Source: [Ruminococcus] torques ATCC 27756 (lineage in GTDB: Bacteria > Bacillota > Clostridia > Lachnospirales > Lachnospiraceae). Taken from it: DNA of 64,000 nt. The stretch covers positions 36,622 through 100,621 of the forward strand of contig NZ_DS264367.1 of assembly GCF_000153925.1 (NCBI RefSeq). Direction: 5' to 3'. Each line of letters begins with the position of its first letter. The stretch's first letter is position 1. The notes under the pieces are model-generated. The model had not been told where the DNA came from. It did not search any database and was given only the letters and a program-made list of their open reading frames with translations. Position numbers and translations under genes: made by a program. Of the stretch, positions 8,507-16,011 are shown piece after piece.

Positions 8507-9895
8507 TCACTTTGTTTCCTTTCCGTTAAATAAAACAAATGTAACAATAAATGATACAAGAAACGAAACGATTACACCTGCTATAATTGCAGCAATCGTT
8601 TTTTCAAAAATGACAACGCCCAATATACTTGAATATCCCATGCTAAACGCTTTTGCACCCATAAACCCTGCAACTGATCCACCGATAAAACCACCAAGTA
8701 CAAGTCCGATCATGGGCTTACGAAGTCTCAAATTCACACCATATAAAGCAGGCTCTGAAACTCCTGATACAATCGCACCTATCCCTGCGGACAATGCTGC
8801 CATACGCATATCTTTATCTTTTGTTCTGGCAGCTACTGCAAAACATGCGCCGCCTTCTGAAATATTATGCAAAATCCATCCCGGGCGGAATACATTATCA
8901 CTTCCTACCCTCGTCAGAAGTTCTGTCATCGGTGCAACCATCAACATATTAACTCCCATCATTACCAAAAACGGATGCGTTGCCGCAATAATTCCAGGCG
9001 CAAATCCTCCCACATGAGCCTGTATAAATACGATTGCTTTTACAATCCATGATCCAACAACAGCGCCTGCAGGACCAAGTACGAGAACTGTCAACGGATA
9101 TCCGATCAGGAAAACACATAAAGGTGCAAATACAGACCGCAACATTCCCGGTATGATTTTATAAAATAATTTTTCAAGATAGGCTACCAGTATTGCCGAG
9201 AAAATTCCCGGAAGCAACGTACTTCCGTATGTCGTTAAATAAACCGGAAGTTTCATCATTGTCACTGCTTCTCCGGCTTCCATCATAGCGATAAAATTCG
9301 GGTATAAAAGCGCCGCTGCCATAGCGATTGAAAAAGCGGGGTTTGCTTTCAATACTTTTGATGTTCCATAAGCTACCAGAATCGGCATAAAATAAAACGG
9401 AGCCTGCGACATAAAATCAAACAACTGATATGTAGAACTCTCCGCAGCAGCCGGCGCAAAGTAGCTGACCAGAGAAAGCACAACTCTTAACATTCCGGCT
9501 CCGTAAACAACAGTAATAAACGGAGTCATTGCCTGTCCCATAAACAAGATCACTTTGCTGAAATAATATTTAAAGTTCTTCTTTTCACTGCTTTGCACTA
9601 AATCTTCATCGAGATTTTCATCAATAGCATCCTCTGTTTCTACAGAATAATTTTTTACGATATTATCGTAAACATTAAATAAATGCTCTCCCAATATAAT
9701 CTGATATTGTCCATTCCCATATACTACTCCAAGGACTCCCGGCAGTTTTTTTATTTCACTATCTTCCGCTATATTTCTATCATGCAAATAAAACCTCAAT
9801 CGCGTCACACAATGCGTAACTGTTTTTACATTTTTTACTCCGCCGATATTGTCCATAATTTTTGCAGATAAATCCTGATAATCAATTTTTGACAT
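8507..9895 (-). CDS. PTS beta-glucoside-specific EIIBC permease
   Basis: 462 residues from the ATG at 9893-9895, preceded by GGAGGAT. The EIIB domain (about 1-85) has the phosphocysteine in TVTHCVTRLRF (near residue 27) and LPGVLGVVYGNGQYQIILG. A linker of acidic residues follows. The EIIC domain (about 110-460) has about ten membrane segments, with GAGMLRVVLSL, HPFLVMMGVNMLMVAPMTEL and VSGVSEPALYGVNLRLRKP; the GVSEPALYG-type motif is the sugar-binding loop of the glucose/sucrose/beta-glucoside permeases. It imports and phosphorylates a beta-glucoside such as cellobiose, arbutin or salicin. Operon position between licT and EIIA supports the substrate class. The exact sugar is unknown. Confidence 0.93.
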   Translation of the reverse strand: MSKIDYQDLSAKIMDNIGGVKNVKTVTHCVTRLRFYLHDRNIAEDSEIKKLPGVLGVVYGNGQYQIILGEHLFNVYDNIVKNYSVETEDAIDENLDEDLVQSSEKKNFKYYFSKVILFMGQAMTPFITVVYGAGMLRVVLSLVSYFAPAAAESSTYQLFDFMSQAPFYFMPILVAYGTSKVLKANPAFSIAMAAALLYPNFIAMMEAGEAVTMMKLPVYLTTYGSTLLPGIFSAILVAYLEKLFYKIIPGMLRSVFAPLCVFLIGYPLTVLVLGPAGAVVGSWIVKAIVFIQAHVGGFAPGIIAATHPFLVMMGVNMLMVAPMTELLTRVGSDNVFRPGWILHNISEGGACFAVAARTKDKDMRMAALSAGIGAIVSGVSEPALYGVNLRLRKPMIGLVLGGFIGGSVAGFMGAKAFSMGYSSILGVVIFEKTIAAIIAGVIVSFLVSFIVTFVLFNGKETK

Positions 9896-9909
9896 AGCAC
9901 ATCCTCCAT

Positions 9910-10776
9910 TCAATTCAATGTAGTTTCATATAATCGTACAACATGTAACATAAGATAAATGCAGTCCCCGTCTGTACATCGGTAATTAAATTTTTCCATA
10001 ATATAATCTGCGATTTTCTTCACACACTCTATAACATTTTTATATTCTGATTTAATCTGAGTAAAAATGAAATCCATCCCTGCAACTTCCGGTACATTCT
10101 GCTTTGACAAAACAGTTTTAAACAAAAATTTTAGATGAATAACAAATCTCGAATAAGCAATGGTATCTTCATGTAAAGAGACATTCAGATAGTCTTCTAC
10201 AATTTTTACAATATCCGAAACAGCCTTCATGATAATCATCATCTGATGATTCGACTTGTTCTCTGTTGCCGTAATCAAATGAAACGCTATAGCCGTTGCT
10301 TCGTCTTTTGGAAAAAGAATCTGAAATCTTTCATTAATCATTTGGACGGCAATTTCACCAATATGATATTCTTCTTTATAAAAACGCTTTACTTCCTCAT
10401 TCACCAGTTTGGGTACGTGATTTCCCTGCCGGTATTGGATTAATGCAAAGTTAATATGATCCGACAGACTCATTAACAAATTTACATTAAATTTAACGTT
10501 CAACTTTTCCTGAGCATAATCAATAATTTTTTGCGAAGTTTCAATAACTTCAAATTGTATTTCCTCAAACAACGTAAGCACACCGCTGTCAACTTTGTCC
10601 AACAGCACATATGTCTTCATGATCTCAGATCTGTGAACCGCTTCATTCTTACGTTTACGAAACCCGACTCCTTTCCCTATGGCAACTACTTCCCGACCAC
10701 GAAAATCTTTCGCTATCACAATATTATTATTAACAATCTTATCCACAATCAAAATTTGCCCTGTATCTTCTTTCAC
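9910..10776 (-). CDS. licT: BglG/LicT family transcription antiterminator
   Basis: About 288 residues. The frame opens at GTG 10782, but GGGAGGAGG lies only one base from it and seven bases from the second GTG (10774-10776), which is preferred. The N-terminal CAT RNA-binding domain (IVDKIVNNNIVIAKDFRGRE, IGKGVGFRKRKNE) occupies about 1-55. Two PRD domains follow (about 65-170 and 171-285) with conserved histidines in SLSDHINFAL, AFHLITATENK, FVIHLKFLF and YLMLHVVRLYE, which are phosphorylated by HPr or EII. The dimer binds an RNA hairpin in its own leader and prevents termination when beta-glucoside is being transported. The matching RNA target is visible at 10851-10887. Confidence 0.93.
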   Translation of the reverse strand: MKEDTGQILIVDKIVNNNIVIAKDFRGREVVAIGKGVGFRKRKNEAVHRSEIMKTYVLLDKVDSGVLTLFEEIQFEVIETSQKIIDYAQEKLNVKFNVNLLMSLSDHINFALIQYRQGNHVPKLVNEEVKRFYKEEYHIGEIAVQMINERFQILFPKDEATAIAFHLITATENKSNHQMMIIMKAVSDIVKIVEDYLNVSLHEDTIAYSRFVIHLKFLFKTVLSKQNVPEVAGMDFIFTQIKSEYKNVIECVKKIADYIMEKFNYRCTDGDCIYLMLHVVRLYETTLN

Positions 10777-10801
10777 TATCACACCTCCTCCCTAAAACAA
10801 C

Positions 10802-10887
10802 AAAAAAGACAAACTTTATAAATGACTGCTCACTCTTACAGTCATATTATAGAATTTGCCTTAATAACCAAGATTAAGTAACAAGCC
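10802..10887 (-). promoter_or_regulatory. RAT antiterminator RNA with overlapping terminator
   Basis: On the minus strand GGCTTGTTACTTAATCTTGG followed by TTATTAAGGCAAATTC (about 10851-10887) matches the LicT/BglG ribonucleic antiterminator (GGATTGTTAC...GGCAAA core). Its last bases GGCAAATT pair fully (two G-U pairs) with AAGTTTGTC at 10807-10815, which is followed by TTTTTT. An inner TGACTG/CAGTCA hairpin closes the loop. The two structures exclude each other, the textbook antitermination switch. Confidence 0.8.
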
Positions 10888-10920
10888 TATGATTCCCTGT
10901 TTCGTATTTATTTTACAAAA

Positions 10921-10949
10921 AGAATACTACAAATCAATCTTTTCGTCAA
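10921..10949 (-). promoter_or_regulatory. Promoter of the beta-glucoside operon
   Basis: TTGACG (10944-10949), 17-base spacer, TATTCT (10921-10926) on the minus strand, about 34 bases before the RAT hairpin. Between 10950 and 11120 no further gene or motif is visible. Confidence 0.7.
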
Positions 10950-11124
10950 CACTTTTTTGTATTTTGAGCATTTTTTATATATTTTTTTCAACTTCTTTGT
11001 GCAAATCTACTATTCCGAAGGAAACGCCGTTTCCGGTGTTCCTCTTTCTTATTTTACTTTGACTACTTCTCGGACATGTTGCCATAACCTCCAAACCAGT
11101 TAAGTCACCTATTTTTTCAGTTAC

Positions 11125-11289
11125 ATAGGTTTTAACAACATCATACACCACCCCTCATTAGGTTCATCATCCAACAGATTATTTGCTGCCTGGGGATTTT
11201 GCAAAGTTTCTGCTATATATACTATTTTTTCCTCCAAATCCCGGTAAAATAGTAGCAAAATATCTTAACTCATAATTTGTATTAGCCAT
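11125..11289 (-). pseudogene. Broken RelE/ParE-type toxin
   Basis: ATG at 11287-11289 opens MANTNYELRYFATILPGFGG and then ends early. In another frame the sequence continues as DLEEKIVYIAETLQNPQAAN followed by NLLDD, which is the standard N-terminal helix pair of ParE/RelE toxins (DLEEIVDYIAE...PQAA..LLD). So at least one frameshift lies near 11235, and the C-terminal half is missing. The start overlaps the stop of the broken antitoxin by eight bases, as in intact modules. Confidence 0.65.
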
Positions 11290-11377
11290 TTATTTTTCTC
11301 CGAAGATTTGCAAACACTTCTTCGTGTGTATATCTTTTGTCATTCTCTGCAGAAAACCTGTCTTCTGATAATTCAAA
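11282..11377 (-). pseudogene. C-terminal remnant of a RelB/DinJ-type antitoxin
   Basis: The minus-strand frame LSEDRFSAENDKRYTHEEVF followed by ANLRRKING and a stop looks like the C-terminal tail of a RelB/DinJ antitoxin (YTHEEVFANLR, similar to SVDELFADLR). Sequence 5' of it (about 11378-11482) has stops in all frames and shows no DNA-binding domain. It pairs with the broken toxin directly downstream. Confidence 0.5.
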
Positions 11378-11482
11378 CCATAGAATTGGCTTGTCCCTCT
11401 GGTATCAGAAGTATTATAAAAATCAATCGTCTCTTTTCCCAAAAGTGTGAATGCACTTTTCCTTTATTTTGTTATCTCGATT

Positions 11483-11797
11483 TTATTTCATTTTGTTTTC
11501 GTAATCTTGAAGTTCATGAAATATGTCATCTATGAACACCGTATTTTCTTCGATTCTATAGAGCATAAAATATCGATGTCTTAAAAAATTAATTCTATGA
11601 TAACCTAACGCTCTAAGTCTTTGGTTCTCACATAAAGACAAACTTCCTGCAACATTTTTCAAACAATTTAATGTATCTCCAAAATCGTCAAGAATATTTC
11701 CGGCTGCTGGTTCATTTTTCTTTTCAAAGAGAAGATATTGAAGAAATCTATCCAAATCTTCTTCTGCATCTGATGTAACCACAACCTTATAATCCAT
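11483..11797 (-). CDS. RelE/ParE superfamily toxin
   Basis: 104 residues, normal for the family. N-terminal MDYKVVVTSDAEEDLDRFLQ and the pattern LRALGYHRINFLRHRYFMLY followed by RIEENTVFIDDIFHELQDY match RelE/ParE toxins, with basic residues on the central strand and a terminal beta strand carrying VFIDDIFH. Members either cleave mRNA in the ribosome (RelE) or poison gyrase (ParE); which applies here cannot be told. Its start overlaps the antitoxin gene's stop by 11 bases, implying translational coupling. It appears intact, unlike the neighbouring module at 11125-11377. Confidence 0.85.
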   Translation of the reverse strand: MDYKVVVTSDAEEDLDRFLQYLLFEKKNEPAAGNILDDFGDTLNCLKNVAGSLSLCENQRLRALGYHRINFLRHRYFMLYRIEENTVFIDDIFHELQDYENKMK

Positions 11798-12080
11798 ATT
11801 TTCCTCTCAGTTCTGAAACAACCACTTCCGCTGATTTGTGATTTCCCTTTGCTGCTGACTCTCTGGATTTCTCCAGTTTTTCTAAAATCTCCTCTTCCGT
11901 CATAGGACTATATGGACTTCGTACGATTCTTTTAATTTCAAATGGAAAACCATTATTTGCTACAGCTTGCGTTAAAAACATCCGAATTGCTGTAGTTGTA
12001 TCTGTCCCAAGATCTTTAAAAAGCTGATCGGATTTCATTTTTAACTCATCATCGACTCGAATTTGTATTGTACTTGACAT
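11787..12080 (-). CDS. RelB/DinJ family antitoxin
   Basis: 97 residues. The N-terminal ribbon-helix-helix is MSSTIQIRVDDELKMKSDQL, then FKDLGTDTTTAIRMFLTQAV and GFPFEIKR, the DinJ/RelB signature. The C-terminal half (about 60-97) is charged and would wrap the toxin. RelB proteins neutralise the toxin and, with it, repress their own promoter. The ATG has GGAGGTG upstream, and a clear promoter lies 24 bases above the start. It is the first gene of the two-gene module. Confidence 0.87.
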   Translation of the reverse strand: MSSTIQIRVDDELKMKSDQLFKDLGTDTTTAIRMFLTQAVANNGFPFEIKRIVRSPYSPMTEEEILEKLEKSRESAAKGNHKSAEVVVSELRGKYGL

Positions 12081-12103
12081 ATTTCACACCTCCGTTTTTG
12101 TTT

Positions 12104-12132
12104 ATTATAATGCCTAATCATTTCTAATTCAA
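12104..12132 (-). promoter_or_regulatory. Promoter of the toxin-antitoxin pair
   Basis: TTGAAT (12127-12132), 17-base spacer, TATAAT (12104-12109) on the minus strand. Confidence 0.7.
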
Positions 12133-12279
12133 TACATTTGTAATGATATGACATTTATATTGGTTTTTATATCATATTTTAGGGGGTAAATAGTAACCCG
12201 AGAATCCCACTTTGTAAATGAACGTCCTGTTTTGATTAGATAATTTTGAAAGTCAGCGTAGCTTCGTCTAATACGACAT

Positions 12280-12567
12280 CCCCGGTCAACTTTGCCTTAC
12301 GATACCTATACGATTGAGGAATTGCGCTGCGATTCCAATAAGGGAATGACGCTGATTCCTGCTTTTGATGTGGTAGTTTCAAGAAATAAGACCGTGATTG
12401 ACTTAGGTACGCTGACAGATGAATACGAACCAGAAATCACTATCCATACGACTGCTGCCGATAAAGCAACAGGTGAAAAATCAATCGTCGCTGGTAAAAG
12501 TGTGACTATTGTTGATACTGTTACTTTAGACGGTCTGAAAAAAGGTACAAATGACTGCCTATCGTGA
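12280..12567 (+). pseudogene. Internal fragment of a VaFE-repeat surface protein
   Basis: The open stretch reads LPYDTYTIEELRCDSNKG, PAFDVVVSRNKTVIDLGTLT and then IHTTAADKATGEKSIVAGKS followed by VTIVDTVTLDGLKKGT. These are the end of a Cna-B-like domain and the beginning of a VaFE repeat from large, sortase-anchored adhesins carried by Lachnospiraceae conjugative elements. No start or signal peptide precedes it (stop at 12259). After GLKKGT the family sequence is lost, and the DNA runs straight into the sigma-like gene at 12551. Both ends are therefore deletion joints. Confidence 0.75.
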
Positions 12568-12928
12568 TTTTGGACGGAAGCAAAAACGAGAAGTATCGCT
12601 TGAATACTTAATATCCGAAACACCGCTTGAACCGTTCACAACGGATACCTATTTTGAGCAGTACGACCAACCGACCGTCTTTGCTGTAAAAGGGCAAGAG
12701 ATTGTTGTCGCAAGTAAGCGGTTAGCCGACGCACTATTGAAATTGACCGAACAAAGACGCAATGTTTTGTTCCTGTACTTTTTCTTCGGTTATACCGACG
12801 CTCAAATCGGAAAAGAGTATGGGCGAAACAGAAGTACAGCAAATTACTGGAAATTAGCGGCACTAAAACAGCTGCGAAAAGAAATGGAGAGATTAGAACA
12901 TGAGGAACAAGAAGCTGATACCCTTTGA
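12551..12928 (+). CDS. Sigma-70 region 4-like regulator of a conjugative element
   Basis: 125 residues. YRDFGRKQKREVSLEYLISE and PLEPFTTDTYFEQYDQPTVF begin the protein. From about residue 60, LADALLKLTEQRRNVLFLYF and YTDAQIGKEYGRNRSTANYW followed by KLAALKQLRKEME form a sigma region 4 helix-turn-helix. Proteins of this type sit in the regulatory block of Tn916/Tn1549-like elements. The 5' end abuts the VaFE fragment, so the first residues (MTAY) may come from a joint, and no convincing ribosome binding site is visible. The 3' end overlaps the next gene by 29 bases, the native arrangement. It may be a stranded survivor of a lost element. Confidence 0.75.
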   Translation: MTAYRDFGRKQKREVSLEYLISETPLEPFTTDTYFEQYDQPTVFAVKGQEIVVASKRLADALLKLTEQRRNVLFLYFFFGYTDAQIGKEYGRNRSTANYWKLAALKQLRKEMERLEHEEQEADTL

Positions 12929-13103
12929 AGTCATTGAAAAGGCAGTCGCCGGAGAACCGGAAGCGATTGAACTTGTTTTACAACATTACAGTCCACGCAT
13001 TAAATATCTGTCCAAATATCGAGGATATATTAACGACGATATTCAAGACCGTTTGAAAACACAGCTTATCAAAGCTATTCTGCAATTCCGTTTTGACAGG
13101 TAG
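12900..13103 (+). CDS. Small helix-turn-helix protein of a conjugative element (Tn916-type)
   Basis: 67 residues: MRNKKLIPFEVIEKAVAGEP, EAIELVLQHYSPRIKYLSKY, then RLKTQLIKAILQFRFDR. It matches the HTH_16-type proteins found directly after the sigma-like gene in Tn916/Tn1549 relatives; the LIPFEVI start, HY..I..LS middle and LILAF-like end are diagnostic. The start overlaps the sigma-like gene. Length is close to normal, so the gene looks intact, but excisionase and integrase genes that usually follow are missing. Between 13104 and 13200 nothing else is visible. Confidence 0.8.
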   Translation: MRNKKLIPFEVIEKAVAGEPEAIELVLQHYSPRIKYLSKYRGYINDDIQDRLKTQLIKAILQFRFDR

Positions 13104-13201
13104 TGAGTAGCAAAGTCAGAGAAAGAATTAAGAGGGACGGAAAGGAATGGAATGGGTAATTGATTAAATCTGTAATTATTTTATCTTTACTTTATATATC
13201 T

Positions 13202-13438
13202 TTATTTAAATGCCATTAGCATCAATGTCTTTACAGAACCTGATAGTTCTTTCGCAGAAATTGTTCCCAATACCGGACTCTGTATCAGACTTGAATTTAT
13301 CACATCTGATTTATCAACTTCTTTAATCATCCTGATTGATAATTCTTTTGTAATCCATTCATCCTCATATTGATTATCAAAATAAGTCGGAGGATGATAA
13401 ATCGCTTTCTCCATATTTCCTAAATATATTTTTAACAT
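13202..13438 (-). CDS. DUF4869 protein, C-terminally short
   Basis: 78 residues: MLKIYLGNMEKAIYHPPTYF, DNQYEDEWITKELSIRMIKE, then NSSLIQSPVLGTISAKELSG and VKTLMLMAF. The N-terminal two thirds match DUF4869, an uncharacterised family, in which relatives continue beyond LILMAF for about 60 residues. Here a stop follows at once, so it is probably truncated. AGAGGT lies seven bases before the ATG. Just upstream, the minus-strand frame VYKGAYVIWRLTKIK ending in TAA (13451-13453) is the tail of a preceding gene of the same broken operon. Function unknown. Confidence 0.6.
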   Translation of the reverse strand: MLKIYLGNMEKAIYHPPTYFDNQYEDEWITKELSIRMIKEVDKSDVINSSLIQSPVLGTISAKELSGSVKTLMLMAFK

Positions 13439-13503
13439 AACGACCTCTTATTTAATCTTTGTAAGTCTCCAAATTACATATGCGCCTTTATAAACAAGCA
13501 AAA

Positions 13504-14757
13504 CTAATATTCCAAACTATTTGCATTCAAAAGAAAATATTTCATTCCCATAATGACAAATCCCTCATCATTTCTCCAAGGTTTCTTACTTCCATTTACA
13601 ATGACAACCTTCTTAAAAGAATCCGGGATATTACGCAAAGAATTGAACTCCTGAGTCTGCTTTTCTTCCGAGGTCATGTCGTATGCAACCTGAATATAAT
13701 ATCTTTGACTGCTTTGATTTACTACAAAATCAACCTCCAACTGCTTGCGAACACGCTTACCTTCTTTATTCCTGTCAAATACTTCCACAACACCCACATC
13801 AACATTATAGCCACGGATCAACAACTCATTATAAACAATATTCTCCATGATGTGAGTAGGCTCCTGCTGTCTGAAATTCAGTCGGGCATTTCTCAATCCC
13901 AGATCAGTAAAGTAATATTTCAAATTAGCGCCAATATGCTTTCTGCCTTTAATATCATAACGGCTAGCCTTAGAAATCAAAAAGGCTTCTGCCAGATAAT
14001 CTATGTGGTTGGAGATTGTTTTGTTGGTATAGCTCATCTGACGTTCACTGGAAAATGTGTTGGCAATTTTCGTTGGATTAGTAGGTGCGCCAATTGCGGA
14101 AGCAAGCACATCAACCAAAATACCGATCTCGTCCACATTCTGAATCTTGTTTCGCTCTATAACGTCCTTCAGATATACATTAGCAAAGATGTTCTTTAGA
14201 TAGTCTGCTTTCTGTCGTTCGCTCTGAAGACCTACGACCTGCGGCAGTCCACCATAAGTCATGTAATCGTCCCATGCATCGTCATAGTCTCCATTATAAA
14301 CAGAATAAAACTCTGCAAAAGAGAGGGGATAGATTCTGATTTCATCACCTCTACCACGAAACTCAGTCACAATATCGCTGGAAAGGAACTTTGAGTTACT
14401 TCCAGTAACATACACATCTATATTGCTCATACGTAGCAGACTATTCAACACTTCCTCAAATCGTGGCATAAACTGTACTTCATCCAGAAGAAGATAATAC
14501 TTCTTACTATCCTTCATAGCATCTTTAATGAACTTATAGCACACCTTGGGATCTCTCAATTCTTCATTTTCGATACCGTCCAATGCAATTTCAATAATGT
14601 GATCTGTATCAACACCATTTTCCAGTAAATATCTCTTAAATATGGTAAACAATAAAAATGATTTTCCGCATCTACGAATCCCAGTAATTACCTTTATCAT
14701 TCCGTTATCTTTTCGCTCTATCAACTGTTGTAAGTAAGCATCTCTTTTAATTTCCAT
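13504..14757 (-). CDS. AAA ATPase with DUF4143 domain (full-length copy)
   Basis: 417 residues. The N-terminal P-loop domain has Walker A ITGIRRCGKSFLLFTI (about residues 24-39), Walker B KYYLLLDEVQFMP (about 85-97) and the sensor-like VYVTGSNSKFLSSDI. YPLSFAEFYSV, then YGGLPQVV and DVIERNKI follow. The DUF4143 C-terminal half includes ISNHIDYLAEAFLISKASRY and LEVDFVVNQSSQRYYIQVAY, a restriction-endonuclease-like strand pattern. The family (COG1373) is widespread, often multicopy and linked to mobile or defence-like islands; its role is not established. A 5'-truncated paralogue is at 5572-6186. The ATG has no strong ribosome binding site. The 14758-14940 stretch holds no gene, only AT-rich DNA with repeated AAATAGTGAAA motifs. 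Confidence 0.88.
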   Translation of the reverse strand: MEIKRDAYLQQLIERKDNGMIKVITGIRRCGKSFLLFTIFKRYLLENGVDTDHIIEIALDGIENEELRDPKVCYKFIKDAMKDSKKYYLLLDEVQFMPRFEEVLNSLLRMSNIDVYVTGSNSKFLSSDIVTEFRGRGDEIRIYPLSFAEFYSVYNGDYDDAWDDYMTYGGLPQVVGLQSERQKADYLKNIFANVYLKDVIERNKIQNVDEIGILVDVLASAIGAPTNPTKIANTFSSERQMSYTNKTISNHIDYLAEAFLISKASRYDIKGRKHIGANLKYYFTDLGLRNARLNFRQQEPTHIMENIVYNELLIRGYNVDVGVVEVFDRNKEGKRVRKQLEVDFVVNQSSQRYYIQVAYDMTSEEKQTQEFNSLRNIPDSFKKVVIVNGSKKPWRNDEGFVIMGMKYFLLNANSLEY

Positions 14758-14940
14758 TATCTAATTCCTCATTTTTATGTATTTGCACAATTTTTAGTAA
14801 TGAAATTCTACCACAGAAAAAACAGATTTTCAATATCTACTCCTATTTTATGTTCATCGACACGCTTTTATGTAATTCTATTGAATAATTTCCTGCAGAA
14901 TTTTTCCACTAAAATTTCACTATTTTTTCACTATTTTTCA

Positions 14941-15390
14941 TTACTTCATTGCCTTCGCCAGTGATGCCAGCAATGCTTTCATTTCCGGATTTGCCAATAC
15001 TTTTGCAAGCAGCTCTGCATCTACATCATCCAGCACATCTACTGTCTGAGTTGCTGTTTCATCGTGCATCTTTGGATCCAGATTTTTCTTCCCATAGAAT
15101 GCTTCCTCGAATAATTCTGCGTTTCGTCTTCGATCCTCATCAATAATATGGGAATATACATCTGTTACCATATCAACCCGTGAATGGCCGGAATCCCCTT
15201 GAACCGCTTTGATGTCTCCTCCATTCAGTTTTAATTTATAGGTTACACTGCTATGTCTTAAACTGTGGAAGACAACCGGAGGAAGATTATGCTCTTCGAT
15301 CAGTTTTTTCAATTGTCCCCGGATTGCCCCTGTACCAATTGGATTTCCAAATGTCGTTGCCATCACCAGATTATAATCTATATATTCCTC
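14941..15390 (-). pseudogene. Tyrosine integrase, C-terminal catalytic fragment
   Basis: The frame EEYIDYNLVMATTFGNPIGT leads into VVFHSLRHSSVTYKLKLNGG, IKAVQGDSGHSRVDMVTDVY and SHIIDEDRRRNAE. It holds the HxxR box, the GH box and the catalytic tyrosine (DVYSHI), but not the first catalytic arginine or any N-terminal domain. An in-frame TAA lies at 15391-15393. A GTG or ATG near 15363 could start translation but would give no active enzyme. The missing N-terminal part is found, inverted, at 16012-16827; the two pieces do not overlap in family alignment. It is not a small stand-alone recombinase. Confidence 0.85.
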
Positions 15391-15869
15391 TTATTATATG
15401 AATTGTAAAACATTAATTCTCCATACTTCTTACCATCATTTTTTTCTGCAATTACTTGTGGAACCAATTTCCCATTTTCTCCGTTTTTGATATAAACAGC
15501 TATAATATAAGAACTTCTATCATATGTATAATTTTCTTTATCCTTACTTGTTTGAACCAAATGATAACGGTATACTCCGCCATGCTGGAACTGCAATGAA
15601 ATCATCTTTTCCGCATTATTACCATCCAGTACAAAAACATGTCTGTCGTTATCAGAATCTCCCGGCATAGGAATGCCTATGTCTAATGCACGAAATTCAT
15701 AAGTTCCAGTAAGATCAATTCCTTTTTCATTGCTATTTTCTTCAAAATTTTGCTTAACTGTTAACGGAACCTCTACTACATTTGATGCAGCTAAAACTTT
15801 ATCAGCAGGAAAACACAAGAAGCTAAACAATAGAGCTGCTAACACAAGTATCTGTCTATTTTTCTTCAT
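15378..15869 (-). CDS. Secreted FctA/Spy0128-type pilin-domain protein, 3'-truncated
   Basis: 163 residues from the ATG at 15867-15869 with AAGGAGAA upstream. A signal peptide is evident (MKKNRQILVLAALLFSFLCF, cleavage after VLAA). The body VVEVPLTVKQNFEENS, LTGTYEFRALDIGIPMPGDS, FQHGGVYRYHLVQTSKDKEN, then YTYDRSSYIIAVYIKN and ELMFYNSY follows the isopeptide pilin domain of Spy0128/FctA proteins. Relatives continue after NSY with a Pro/Gly-rich tail and sorting signal. Here the frame runs into the integrase fragment and stops at 15378, so the anchor is lost. With the sortase remnant upstream and the VaFE fragment at 12280 it formed the surface-protein cargo of the decayed element. Confidence 0.75.
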   Translation of the reverse strand: MKKNRQILVLAALLFSFLCFPADKVLAASNVVEVPLTVKQNFEENSNEKGIDLTGTYEFRALDIGIPMPGDSDNDRHVFVLDGNNAEKMISLQFQHGGVYRYHLVQTSKDKENYTYDRSSYIIAVYIKNGENGKLVPQVIAEKNDGKKYGELMFYNSYNKRNI

Positions 15870-16011
15870 ATTGCGGTTCTCCTTTTTCATCAGCATTATT
15901 TTCTAAAATTCTTCCAATTAGAAGATGTCTGCCGTTTGTACTCTCTGAAGTACAAGTAGATAGCGTTACATATCTTTCATTATCATCAAAAGATGTTTTC
16001 TTCAAACAAAA
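15856..16011 (-). pseudogene. Class B-type sortase, C-terminal remnant
   Basis: Minus-strand residues TSFDDNERYVTLSTCTSEST followed by NGRHLLIGRI carry the sortase active-site TLSTC cysteine and the catalytic arginine (GRHLLIGR), typical of SrtB. The sequence before KKTSFDD is foreign: it is the inverted integrase fragment. Only the last 50 or so residues survive. Its stop overlaps the start of the pilin gene by 14 bases, showing the original operon. Confidence 0.8.
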
